Source of the DNA: an uncultured Bacteroidales bacterium
GTDB lineage: Bacteria; Bacteroidota; Bacteroidia; Bacteroidales; UBA932
Assembly: GCA_900317845.1 (NCBI GenBank)
Contig: ONII01000002.1
Location: 1-64,000, forward strand
Length of the DNA stretch: 64,000 nt
Reading direction: 5' to 3'
The position numbers and the translations under genes were made by a program. This document shows, piece after piece, positions 16,177 to 23,872 of this stretch (position 1 is the stretch's first letter; every line of letters begins with the position of its first letter). The notes under the pieces were generated by a model. The model was not told where the DNA came from and ran no database searches. It was given only the letters and a program-made list of their open reading frames with translations.

Positions 16177-17597
16177 AAGCGGAAGAGGACAAAACAAGAC
16201 TTGACCAGGTTTTCAACTTGAATGAGAGTGGCGATATATTCTCGTTCATGAAAGACTATGCCTATAAGAATCAGGCGTTGAGGACTGCTCTTATCAAGCG
16301 TTTTCTGCCAGATAGGATAGATATAGATTCCCTCAGAGAAGAAGTTCAAGATATCTTCTTTTCGGTCGACGAGAGCGGCTATAAATGGGGACCTTCATTG
16401 AATTGGCATCAAATTGATGAACAGTTGTATCGCATGATGGAAAAGGCCCGTTATTATGATTCCGAGGGCGAATTTGATGCGGCAGCTTCTATTGCATCTG
16501 AAATAGTCCTTTTTGTTGGGGAGCATTATTCGGAGGACTGTGTATATGAATGTGAACGCTTTGACGGATACGACTTCGAGACCAGGAATGCAATAGAAAT
16601 GTTGATTTCGCTGGTTGAGTCCAAGGTGCTGGATACCAATACTGTTAAGAGGATAAGAAGTGACATAAAAAAAGCGGCAGCCACGGATACCTTCCGGAAT
16701 GGCGGGTATTGCCTGGCCGATTTGGATGAAATCCAGAGTGTCCTGGATGGTGTTTTCGATGATTTTGATAAGCATATAGCTTCGTTAAACGAACGTATTG
16801 ATAATGCAGGACGTTGTGTTCATTCTCGGAATCGCTGGCTGCTTAGGAAGGTCTTATACCTAAATTATAAGGAGAAGTATGACACTGCCGAGAAGGTAAT
16901 AGATGACAACTTTAATGTTCCGGAATTGTCTAAATTACGGATTGATTCTCAGGTGTTTAATGGCCAAATTGAAGAGGCTGTTGCATCATTGGACAGAGCT
17001 ATCCTGTGTACGGAGGATTCTTCTTATGTAAACGATTGTCATGAAAGAAGAAAGGAACTGTTGGAATCTATAGGGGACGACGTACGATTGGCAGACGAAA
17101 TTGAATACTTGCTTTTGAACAGTTATACCTCAGTTTATGACAACTATCTTGAATTGAAACAGGTTTTGGAGCGATTGCCTGGCAACTCGCAAAGTCGGCT
17201 TAACGGCGCTGTCGTCGGGATGGTCAAAAAAAAACTTGTACACAATCAGACAGAGATTGCAAGAATCTGCGCTGAGCAGCGGATGATTCCGCAATTGGCA
17301 GAGTGTTTGTCATGGAATAACGACTACAACAATGAATGCTACAAAGCTTTGGCAGAGTATGGCCGGCTGCTGGATGCAGAAAGCAGGCAAAGAATTGTTA
17401 TGGGGCATATAGATGTTATCCGGACGAGCGCCATTCCTACGAATAGCCAAAGGTATGGCTATATTGTCAGCCATATGGAAGCGCTAAGAGATTCATGTGA
17501 GGAAGGGAGAATCGCAGTGATAGGCTTAATTGAAGAGTTTAAGGTCAAGTATAGCCGTCGGCCGTCAATGATGAAAGAGTTGAAAAAACTTTGCTAA
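16173..17597 (+). CDS. unknown helical-repeat protein, second gene of the island unit
   Basis: The 474-residue soluble protein has no signal or membrane segment. It appears almost wholly alpha-helical with TPR/HEAT-like pairs in the second half (LRKVLYLNYKEKYDTAEKVI, DSQVFNGQIEEAVASLDRAI, ARICAEQRMIPQLAECLSW). Similar helical tails follow SWIM zinc-finger domains in other bacteria, but no SWIM Cys/His motif is present here. It starts inside the stop of the 119-residue gene and ends 20 nt before the AlbA_2/ATPase gene, so the three form one unit. The function is unknown. A scaffold or sensor for the ATPase is an inference from context only. Confidence 0.7.
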   Translation: MKAEEDKTRLDQVFNLNESGDIFSFMKDYAYKNQALRTALIKRFLPDRIDIDSLREEVQDIFFSVDESGYKWGPSLNWHQIDEQLYRMMEKARYYDSEGEFDAAASIASEIVLFVGEHYSEDCVYECERFDGYDFETRNAIEMLISLVESKVLDTNTVKRIRSDIKKAAATDTFRNGGYCLADLDEIQSVLDGVFDDFDKHIASLNERIDNAGRCVHSRNRWLLRKVLYLNYKEKYDTAEKVIDDNFNVPELSKLRIDSQVFNGQIEEAVASLDRAILCTEDSSYVNDCHERRKELLESIGDDVRLADEIEYLLLNSYTSVYDNYLELKQVLERLPGNSQSRLNGAVVGMVKKKLVHNQTEIARICAEQRMIPQLAECLSWNNDYNNECYKALAEYGRLLDAESRQRIVMGHIDVIRTSAIPTNSQRYGYIVSHMEALRDSCEEGRIAVIGLIEEFKVKYSRRPSMMKELKKLC

Positions 17598-17617
17598 CTT
17601 CGCAAATAAATGTCGAT

Positions 17618-19417
17618 ATGGGACGAGTGAACATAAAAGAACTGCTGCTGTATGGTGAGCGCCTTACGCTGGAATGCAAGGCTGCAAAGAATGCTTTGCC
17701 AAATGCTGTATGGCCCACATACTCCTCTTTCTGCAATACGGTGGGAGGTGTTATGCTTCTTGGAATTGATGAGGATTTGGAGGAGCCCGACCGGAGCAAG
17801 CGTTTCACTATCAAAGGCGTTCGTAATCCCGCCAAGATTATCAAGGAGTTTTGGGATACGATCTATAGCGACAAGGTCAATGTCAATGTCCTGAAGGATG
17901 ACGACGTCTATGAAGATGATGTAGATGGCGCGAAAGTAGTCGTCATCATTATCCCTCAGTCCGGTTATCTCAACAAGCCGGTCTATATCAATGGGAATCC
18001 CTTCAAAGGTACGTTCAAGCGTAATTTTGAGGGAGACTATCATTGCACGGAATCTGAAATCAGGGCGATGATTCGTGACGCCAACGAAGATGGTAATGAT
18101 GGGGTAGTGCTGGAGCATTACACCATTGATGATATTGACATGGCGTCTGTTCACGGATACAGGAACCGTTTCCAGAGCAGGCATCCCGGCCACGTATGGA
18201 ATTCCGATGATGACATTACTTTCCTGAGAAACTTCGGATGTTTTGGCATAGACAGGAACACTGGGAAAGAGTGGCTCACCGTCGCTGGCCTCATGATGTT
18301 CGGTAAGGGCCTTCCGGTTCGGGAAAGAATGTCCCAGATCAGGTTGGATTATGTAGACCAAACAAATCTTCTACCCGGAAGCCGGTATAGCGACCGTCTC
18401 ACATACGATGGCCGGTGGGAAAACAACCTCTATAATTATTTCTCCATCGTTGTTCCCAAAATCACCTTCGACATCAAAACCCCCTTCGTGCTCAAGGGCG
18501 TTGAAAGAGAGGATGACACACCTGTGCATAAGGCTGTACGTGAGGCATTTACCAATATGATTATCCACTCTGACCTAATGATTACCGGAGTGTATAAGGT
18601 TGTGAAACAGGACCACTGCTTAACTTTCTCCAATCCGGGTACGCTCAAGCTTCCGTTGGAGAGAATTTATCACGGCGGAGCAACCAAAGCCAGAAATCCG
18701 CGCTTGCAAAACCTGTTCAGGATGATTGGACTTGGGGACAATTTGGGCTCCGGGTTCCCTACGATTCTTTCTGCTTGGAATGACGAGAAATGGAAGCGCC
18801 CTGACTTGCAGGAGGACTTTGACCTGAGGCAAGTGGACTTAAAGCTTTGGATGGTGTCGCTATTCCCTCCGGAAGCAATTGAGTATATGCGACACTTGCT
18901 TGGGGATAAATTCGATGGGTTGTCTTCAGACGAGCAAGCTGTTCTAGTGACTGCGTATCTTGAAGAAGAAATCAATAGCCCCAGGATCCAGACTTTGCTG
19001 GATAAGAATGTCCTTGAGGTAGGACGGATACTTTTCCATTTGACGAATCTTGGTTATTTGGTTTCTGCCGGACGAGGACGTGGAACCACTTATAGTGTTA
19101 CTTCTGCCCCTGTAAGTAACACTAACGGCGACTTAAGTATCATTAACGAGGTGCCAAGTAACACTAACGGCGACTTAAGTAACATTAACGGACCGGGAAA
19201 ATTAACATTTAGAGATATTGAACGGCGGCGTCAGATGGTGCTTGATTTTTGTGATAAAGAGGCACATTCTGCCAAAGAGATTCTTGATTATCTGGATGTT
19301 TCATACCAGTCCAAGAATATCCATCGATACATTCTTGTTTTGGTTGAACAAGACCGTCTCGTTCCGGAAGATCCTAACAAGAAACGTAATGTCAGATATA
19401 TGGTTCCTAAGAAATGA
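17618..19417 (+). CDS. AlbA_2 (Schlafen-type) domain protein with RecG-like ATPase domain
   Basis: The 599-residue protein opens with an AlbA_2/Schlafen domain (GERLTLECKAAKNALPNAVW ... NTVGGVMLLGIDED) that in this family binds nucleic acid. A GHKL-type ATPase region follows at about 290-400 (AVREAFTNMIIHSDLMI as N-box, LGDNLGSGFPTI as glycine box), the HATPase_c_4 layout often annotated as RecG-like. After a low-complexity linker with a 14-residue tandem repeat comes a C-terminal winged-helix-like domain. The ATG at 17618 is preferred to an upstream TTG that overlaps the previous gene. A variant -7 (TAACTTCG, 17595-17602) lies just upstream. Such proteins occur as regulators and in mobile and defence contexts. 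Anti-phage function here is a hypothesis. Confidence 0.82.
   Translation: MGRVNIKELLLYGERLTLECKAAKNALPNAVWPTYSSFCNTVGGVMLLGIDEDLEEPDRSKRFTIKGVRNPAKIIKEFWDTIYSDKVNVNVLKDDDVYEDDVDGAKVVVIIIPQSGYLNKPVYINGNPFKGTFKRNFEGDYHCTESEIRAMIRDANEDGNDGVVLEHYTIDDIDMASVHGYRNRFQSRHPGHVWNSDDDITFLRNFGCFGIDRNTGKEWLTVAGLMMFGKGLPVRERMSQIRLDYVDQTNLLPGSRYSDRLTYDGRWENNLYNYFSIVVPKITFDIKTPFVLKGVEREDDTPVHKAVREAFTNMIIHSDLMITGVYKVVKQDHCLTFSNPGTLKLPLERIYHGGATKARNPRLQNLFRMIGLGDNLGSGFPTILSAWNDEKWKRPDLQEDFDLRQVDLKLWMVSLFPPEAIEYMRHLLGDKFDGLSSDEQAVLVTAYLEEEINSPRIQTLLDKNVLEVGRILFHLTNLGYLVSAGRGRGTTYSVTSAPVSNTNGDLSIINEVPSNTNGDLSNINGPGKLTFRDIERRRQMVLDFCDKEAHSAKEILDYLDVSYQSKNIHRYILVLVEQDRLVPEDPNKKRNVRYMVPKK
19114..19181 (+). repeat. 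42-nt in-frame direct repeat in the ATPase gene linker
   Basis: A 26-nt identical stretch at 19114-19139 recurs at 19156-19181 with 42-nt period, encoding SNTNGDLSIINEVP and SNTNGDLSNINGPG. It joins the ATPase region to the C-terminal winged helix and is a likely site for length variation. Confidence 0.8.
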
Positions 19418-19475
19418 TCTGGCAGATGAAGGGGTAGACATTCTGTTGTGCAAATGTCGTGCAAAAAGAAAAGAG

Positions 19476-19514
19476 AAATCCGTAACGACCTCATTTTGAG
19501 ACTGTTACGGATTT
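19476..19514. terminator. bidirectional terminator hairpin between island and tRNA-Leu
   Basis: AAATCCGTAAC (19476-19486) and GTTACGGATTT (19504-19514) form a perfect 11-bp stem, with an inner CTCA/TGAG pair in the loop. It can end the plus-strand island unit (stop at 19417) and the minus-strand tRNA, whose 3' end is 7 nt away. A T-rich tract follows on the minus strand. Confidence 0.7.
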
Positions 19515-19520
19515 TGCTCG

Positions 19521-19604
19521 TGCCCAGAGCGGGAATCGAACCCGCACGATATTGCTATCACAGGATTTTGAGTCCAGCGCGTCTACCAATTCCGCCATCC
19601 GGGC
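19521..19604 (-). tRNA. tRNA-Leu (anticodon CAA)
   Basis: An 84-nt cloverleaf reads on the minus strand: acceptor GCCCGGA with TCTGGGC and discriminator A, D-arm with AATTGGTAGA, anticodon loop CTCAAAA (anticodon CAA at 19570-19568), a long variable arm (GATA-GCAA-TATC) as expected for Leu, and T-arm GCGGG-TTCGATT-CCCGC. CCA is not encoded. The anticodon stem CTGGA/TCCTG has one U-U mismatch. tRNA genes are common integration sites, and the integrase remnant 3.7 kb away fits this, although no attachment repeat was found. Confidence 0.92.
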
Positions 19605-19632
19605 GAGTGGGGTCTTTGGAAAGACAGGACTG

Positions 19633-19640
19633 CAAATTTA
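19633..19640 (-). promoter_or_regulatory. -7 element (TAAATTTG) of tRNA-Leu
   Basis: TAAATTTG on the minus strand lies 28 nt upstream of the mature tRNA 5' end, leaving a short 5' leader for RNase P. Confidence 0.55.
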
Positions 19641-19673
19641 GAGTAATTTCGGGGAACTGCCAAATTTTTCCGT

Positions 19674-19681
19674 TATCTTTG
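19674..19681 (+). promoter_or_regulatory. -7 element (TATCTTTG) of the esterase/aro unit
   Basis: A perfect TATCTTTG ends six bases before the ATG at 19688. It probably drives the esterase and the overlapping aro genes. Confidence 0.6.
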
Positions 19682-19687
19682 TAGTCT

Positions 19688-20920
19688 ATGAAAAGAATTC
19701 TCTCATGGGGGATTGCGGCAGTGCTGGTTGTGGCCTGCGCGCCCCGCACGGAAACGGCAAGCGGCCACTCGGAGCCGGATTTAGGTTGGCTTTTCCTGGA
19801 GAAAGGTCCGTACACGTTGAGCACCCACGTAGATGCAGCCCCCGGCGCGGCTTCCTTCGTCCTGGTGAAAGATGTGTCGCTCATGGCTGCTACTCCGGAC
19901 ACGGTGCTGTGCAAGGTGGCTACCGTATCGGCCGACAGCACCCTGAGCGTGGAGCTGGGGATGCTGGAGCCCGGTTTTTACCAGGTGCGCCTGCGGGACA
20001 GCCTCCGCTGGAACATTGGCGTGCGCCCGGACGCCGTGGTGAGCGCACCGGATGCCCCGGAGGATTTTGACGTCTTCTGGGAAACCACCTTCCAGGAACT
20101 GGCGCAGGTGCCGCTGGAGCCTGAGTATAAGGAGCTTCCGGAATATTCCAACGAGCTCCGTACCTGCTATGAGGTTCGCTATGCTTCCTGGGGCGGGGCC
20201 GTTTCCGGCGGTATCGTCTCCATTCCCAATGCGCCGGGCAAGTATCCCGTGCAAATCATGTACATGGGCTACGGCGCAGAGCCGTATTATATGGATCCGA
20301 ATGCTTATCCGGAGCAGATTCAATTCCTGGTGAGCGTGCGGGACCAGGGCATCTTCAAGGCCGGGCAGGACCGCTGGATAGACCGGGGTATCGGCGCAAA
20401 AGAGACCTTTTATTATAGAGGTGCGTTCTGCGATGTAAAACGGGCGGTGGATTTTGCCGCCTCGCTGGACAAGGCCGATGTCACCCGCATGGCCGCCTGG
20501 GGCGAGAGCCAGGGCGGAGCATTCACGTTCCTGTCGGCGGCGGTAGACAGCCGCATCAAGGCCATTGCGCCGTCGGTGCCGTTCCTGGGGGACTACGAGG
20601 ACTATGCCCGCATTGTCTGGTGGCCGGTGCACGAGGTCTTTGAGACGGCCGATACAGAGGGCATTTCCCGCGAGCAGCTCTTTGCTATGCTGCGCTACTT
20701 CGATATCAAGAACTTTGCCCCCAAGGTAAAGTGCCCGGTATACATGAGTTTTGGCCTGCAGGACCCCACTTGCCCGCCGCATACCAATTTTGCCATTTAT
20801 AACAACCTGGGAACCAGCGACAAACGCTTCCTTTGCGTGCCCACCTGCGGCCATGCCATGTGGCAGGAACCGGTGTGGGAGCGCGAGCGCGCCGCCTTCC
20901 TCTCGGAGATGCTGCAATGA
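19688..20920 (+). CDS. acetyl xylan esterase-family (AXE1-like) lipoprotein esterase
   Basis: The 410-residue lipoprotein (MKRILSWGIAAVLVVACAP) has an N-terminal beta domain (about 25-120) and an AXE1/cephalosporin-C deacetylase-type alpha/beta hydrolase domain. Visible are VFWETTFQEL, the nucleophile elbow WGESQGGAF, the acid in GLQDPTCPP and the His in PTCGHAMW, so the triad is complete. It should remove acetyl groups from oligosaccharides or other esters at the cell surface or in the periplasm. Its stop overlaps the aroB ATG (ATGA), placing a cell-surface esterase at the head of a shikimate operon. That pairing looks like transcriptional convenience rather than shared biochemistry. Confidence 0.85.
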   Translation: MKRILSWGIAAVLVVACAPRTETASGHSEPDLGWLFLEKGPYTLSTHVDAAPGAASFVLVKDVSLMAATPDTVLCKVATVSADSTLSVELGMLEPGFYQVRLRDSLRWNIGVRPDAVVSAPDAPEDFDVFWETTFQELAQVPLEPEYKELPEYSNELRTCYEVRYASWGGAVSGGIVSIPNAPGKYPVQIMYMGYGAEPYYMDPNAYPEQIQFLVSVRDQGIFKAGQDRWIDRGIGAKETFYYRGAFCDVKRAVDFAASLDKADVTRMAAWGESQGGAFTFLSAAVDSRIKAIAPSVPFLGDYEDYARIVWWPVHEVFETADTEGISREQLFAMLRYFDIKNFAPKVKCPVYMSFGLQDPTCPPHTNFAIYNNLGTSDKRFLCVPTCGHAMWQEPVWERERAAFLSEMLQ

Positions 20921-21927
20921 ACGCGCCTGTCCTGCTTCCCCTCACTGAAGCCCTGGCCCGCCTGCAAGCGGAGCCGGAGCTTTTTGTGGTGTATGACGCC
21001 AACGTGGCCTGGGTGGCCTCGCAGCTGACGGAAGCCCTTCCGGTGCGCGCGTCCATGGCCCTGGAAACCTCGGAAGAGGGAAAGACCCTGGAAACGGTGC
21101 AAGCGTTGGAGCGCTGGCTGTTACAGGAGGATGCCTCGCGTAGCGCCCTCCTTTTGGCCGTTGGCGGCGGCATTACCACGGACCTGGTGGGCTTTGCGGC
21201 CGCCATCTACAAGCGGGGCATCCGCTATGCCAACGTTCCCACAACGCTCCTCGCGCAGGTAGACGCGGCGATTGGTGGAAAAACAGGCGTAAACCTGGAC
21301 GGATACAAAAACATGCTGGGCGCCTTCCGGATGCCGGAATTCACGGTGTTGGAGGCGGCGTTCCTGCGCACGCTCCCTCCGCGGGAATTCCGCTGCGGCC
21401 TGGCGGAACTGCTCAAAACCTTCCTGATTGGTGACGGTGCCGCCTATGGCGCCCTTGTCTCGTCCTTACAATCGGCCCAAAACAAGGACGAGAGGGGCAT
21501 TGAGGACGACATCCGGAGGGCGGCGGCCATCAAGGCCCGGATTGTTGCCGAGGACCCTGAGGAGCACGGCGTCCGTGCCAAACTGAACCTCGGGCACACC
21601 TTCGGGCACGCCATTGAGCATGAGGCACGCTTGCGCGGGGCCGATATCACCCACGGGGAGGCCGTGGCCATGGGCATTGTCCTGGCGGCGGAGCTGTCGG
21701 AGCGGCTGGGCGTGGCGCAGAAGGGCTTGTCGGCACAACTAAAGGTCGATTTTTCCCGTCTGGGCTTGCCGGTAGCAAGTCCCTATCAGGTGGAAGACCT
21801 GGTGGAAGCGCTGCGCAAGGACAAGAAGGCTGTGGCCGGCGGCAAGGTGAAATTTGTGCTCCTGAGGGCCCCCGGAGACGTTGTTTTACAGGAATTACCC
21901 TATGATTGCTACCTCCATACAAAATAA
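20917..21927 (+). CDS. aroB: 3-dehydroquinate synthase
   Basis: The 336-residue enzyme converts DAHP to 3-dehydroquinate using NAD and a metal ion, the second step of the shikimate pathway. Family motifs are present: LAVGGGITTDLVGFAAAIYK, PTTLLAQVDAAIGGKTGVN, MLGAFRMPEF, GLAELLKTFLIGD, and the metal-binding LGHTFGHAIEHE with HGEAVAMG. The ATG at 20917 overlaps the esterase stop. The 3' end overlaps the next gene by 26 nt, so the cluster is tightly coupled. The length is near the low end for the family. Confidence 0.95.
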   Translation: MNAPVLLPLTEALARLQAEPELFVVYDANVAWVASQLTEALPVRASMALETSEEGKTLETVQALERWLLQEDASRSALLLAVGGGITTDLVGFAAAIYKRGIRYANVPTTLLAQVDAAIGGKTGVNLDGYKNMLGAFRMPEFTVLEAAFLRTLPPREFRCGLAELLKTFLIGDGAAYGALVSSLQSAQNKDERGIEDDIRRAAAIKARIVAEDPEEHGVRAKLNLGHTFGHAIEHEARLRGADITHGEAVAMGIVLAAELSERLGVAQKGLSAQLKVDFSRLGLPVASPYQVEDLVEALRKDKKAVAGGKVKFVLLRAPGDVVLQELPYDCYLHTK

Positions 21928-23872
21928 GGAACTGCACCAAATCCTGGACCTGTTGCCGGGGCTGGAAATGGCGGAAATCCGCCTGGACCGCTGTGCCCTG
22001 GAGGAAGAGGAGATAGACCGGCTGTTCTCCGAGTCGGACGTTCCGCTCATCGCTACGTGCCGATTGGCGGAAGAGTCCCAGGCTCCGGCGCTGCTGGAGC
22101 GGGCCATCCAGGCCGGTGCCAAGTACGCGGATCTGGAAATGGAAGCGCCCGCCGCCGTGGGCCGACGCATCCGCGAAGCCTGCCGCGAGTGGGGCACCGT
22201 GCTCATCCGCTCGTACCACAATTTTGAGGGGACGCCGCCGCTGCCGGTGCTGCAGTCCCTGGTGGAGCGGGCACGCCAGTTTGGCGGCGAGGTGGTGAAA
22301 ATCGTCACCACAGCTACGTCAGAGGCCGATAATGCCGTAATCGCGCAACTTTACGATGCCGCTGAGCCCGGTACCCTGGTAGCGTTTTGTATGGGCGAAA
22401 AAGGACGCGCCTCGCGCCTGGAAGCGCTAAAACGCGGCGCTCCGTTTACCTATGCCTGCCTGAGCGAAGAGGACGCTACGGCATCCGGCCAGTGGACCGT
22501 GGAGGCCATGCAGAAGGCCGTGTATGGGGATTTCCGTTTTGTGAAGGCGGAGATGCTTCCCATGCCCTCGTCCAAGAGTTTTGCCCAGCGGGCCATTGTT
22601 GCCGCAGCGCTGGCGGAAGGCACGTCCCACCTGAGCGGCTATTCGCCCTGCGGGGACAACGAGAGTGCGCTGCGCGTCGCGAAGGCGCTCGGGGCCAAGG
22701 TGCAAGTAAATGGTTCTCAACTCGTTATCGAAGGAATCGGCGCACGGGAAGGGGGGCTTAACCTGCAAGAGCTCCATACCGGCGAGTCCGGTTTCCTCAC
22801 GCGCCTGATGATTCCGCTGCTCTCCGCCCTGTCGGCGGAACCGGTCCGGGTCACGGGAGAAAAAACGCTGCTGTCGCGGCCGCTGACAGATGCGCACGAC
22901 ATCATGGCGGCGTATGGCGTACGGCTGTACCCGGAGAGCAATGCATCCCGCAAGACAGACTGTTACCTGCCGCTCAAGGTGGCGGGGCCGCTCCTCCCGG
23001 GGCGGGCCGATGTCTCCGGCAAAGGTGGCTCCCAGCTGGTGAGCGGCCTGCTGGCAGCCCTGCCACTCCTGCAGGAAAAATCGGTCCTCTATGTCCATGA
23101 GCCGCGCAGCATCCCGTACCTGTTTATAACCGTAGATGTCCTGAAGAAATTCGGCATCAACATTGGTTCGGAAATGGAAGGCGACGAAGCCTTCCTTGAA
23201 ACGCAGGACTGGAGCCTGTGCACGGGCGTGAATTTCCGCATCCGGGGCGGCCAGTGCTACCGGGCGGCGGATTTTGCCATCGAGGCGGACTGGTCCGGCG
23301 CCGCGCCCTTCCTGGTGGCCGGTGCCATCTTTGGCGATGTGGAGGTGACGGGCCTGGACACCCGTTCCCTGCAGGCCGATATTTCCATTATGGATATTCT
23401 CACGGAAGCGGGAGCCAGCATGTCGCAGCTGGACGGAGAAGACGGTCCCATCCATGTGAAGCGCGCTCCGCTGAGCCCCTTCCACGCAGACCTGAACAAC
23501 TGTCCGGATTTGTTCCCGATAGTGGCGGTGCTTGCTGCCTTCTGTCCTGGAGAAAGTCACTTGCTGGGTGTGGAACGGTTACGGCATAAAGAGACGGATC
23601 GCGCCTCTGCAATAGAGCAGACGCTTAAGCAGATGGGCGTAGAAGTGGTGGTAAACGAAGATGAAATGGTGGTTTTCGGCATTTCTTTGGTCCAACGCCT
23701 GGCTACAGGCCGTTTGCTGAAGGGCGGCAGCTACCCCTCCTTTGCAGACCACCGCATGGTGATGGCCCTCAAGGTGGCCGCCCTGGGTGCAGACGCCCCG
23801 GTAGTCATTGACGACACCGCCTGCGTGGCCAAATCCTTCCCTGATTTCAATGAATTGTTTGATAGACTATGA
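21902..23872 (+). CDS. aroD-aroA: bifunctional 3-dehydroquinate dehydratase (type I)-EPSP synthase
   Basis: The 656-residue protein joins two shikimate enzymes. Residues 1-210 are a type I dehydroquinate dehydratase: AEIRLDR, RSYHNFEGTP with catalytic His106, and VVKIVTTA with the Schiff-base Lys133. Residues about 212-656 are EPSP synthase: MPSSKSFAQRA, GESGFLTRLMIPL in place of the LGNAGTAMR loop, SGKGGSQLVSGLL, DLFPIVAVLAA, LRHKETDR and SFADHRMVMALKVA. Both active sites look complete. AroD-AroA fusion is unusual; AroD-AroE fusions are better known. It sits between aroB and aroC with overlaps, so stoichiometric production is likely. The GESG loop is typical of Bacteroidales EPSP synthases as I recall them. 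Confidence 0.93.
   Translation: MIATSIQNKELHQILDLLPGLEMAEIRLDRCALEEEEIDRLFSESDVPLIATCRLAEESQAPALLERAIQAGAKYADLEMEAPAAVGRRIREACREWGTVLIRSYHNFEGTPPLPVLQSLVERARQFGGEVVKIVTTATSEADNAVIAQLYDAAEPGTLVAFCMGEKGRASRLEALKRGAPFTYACLSEEDATASGQWTVEAMQKAVYGDFRFVKAEMLPMPSSKSFAQRAIVAAALAEGTSHLSGYSPCGDNESALRVAKALGAKVQVNGSQLVIEGIGAREGGLNLQELHTGESGFLTRLMIPLLSALSAEPVRVTGEKTLLSRPLTDAHDIMAAYGVRLYPESNASRKTDCYLPLKVAGPLLPGRADVSGKGGSQLVSGLLAALPLLQEKSVLYVHEPRSIPYLFITVDVLKKFGINIGSEMEGDEAFLETQDWSLCTGVNFRIRGGQCYRAADFAIEADWSGAAPFLVAGAIFGDVEVTGLDTRSLQADISIMDILTEAGASMSQLDGEDGPIHVKRAPLSPFHADLNNCPDLFPIVAVLAAFCPGESHLLGVERLRHKETDRASAIEQTLKQMGVEVVVNEDEMVVFGISLVQRLATGRLLKGGSYPSFADHRMVMALKVAALGADAPVVIDDTACVAKSFPDFNELFDRL

Noticed and set aside
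19114-19181. Short direct repeats as a CRISPR array
   Set aside because: Only two copies, in frame inside a gene, with a 16-nt gap that is itself similar between copies.
14778-19604. Attachment-site direct repeats flanking the island
   Set aside because: I compared the tRNA-Leu 3' end with the left flank and found no matching block of useful length, so no att sites are claimed.
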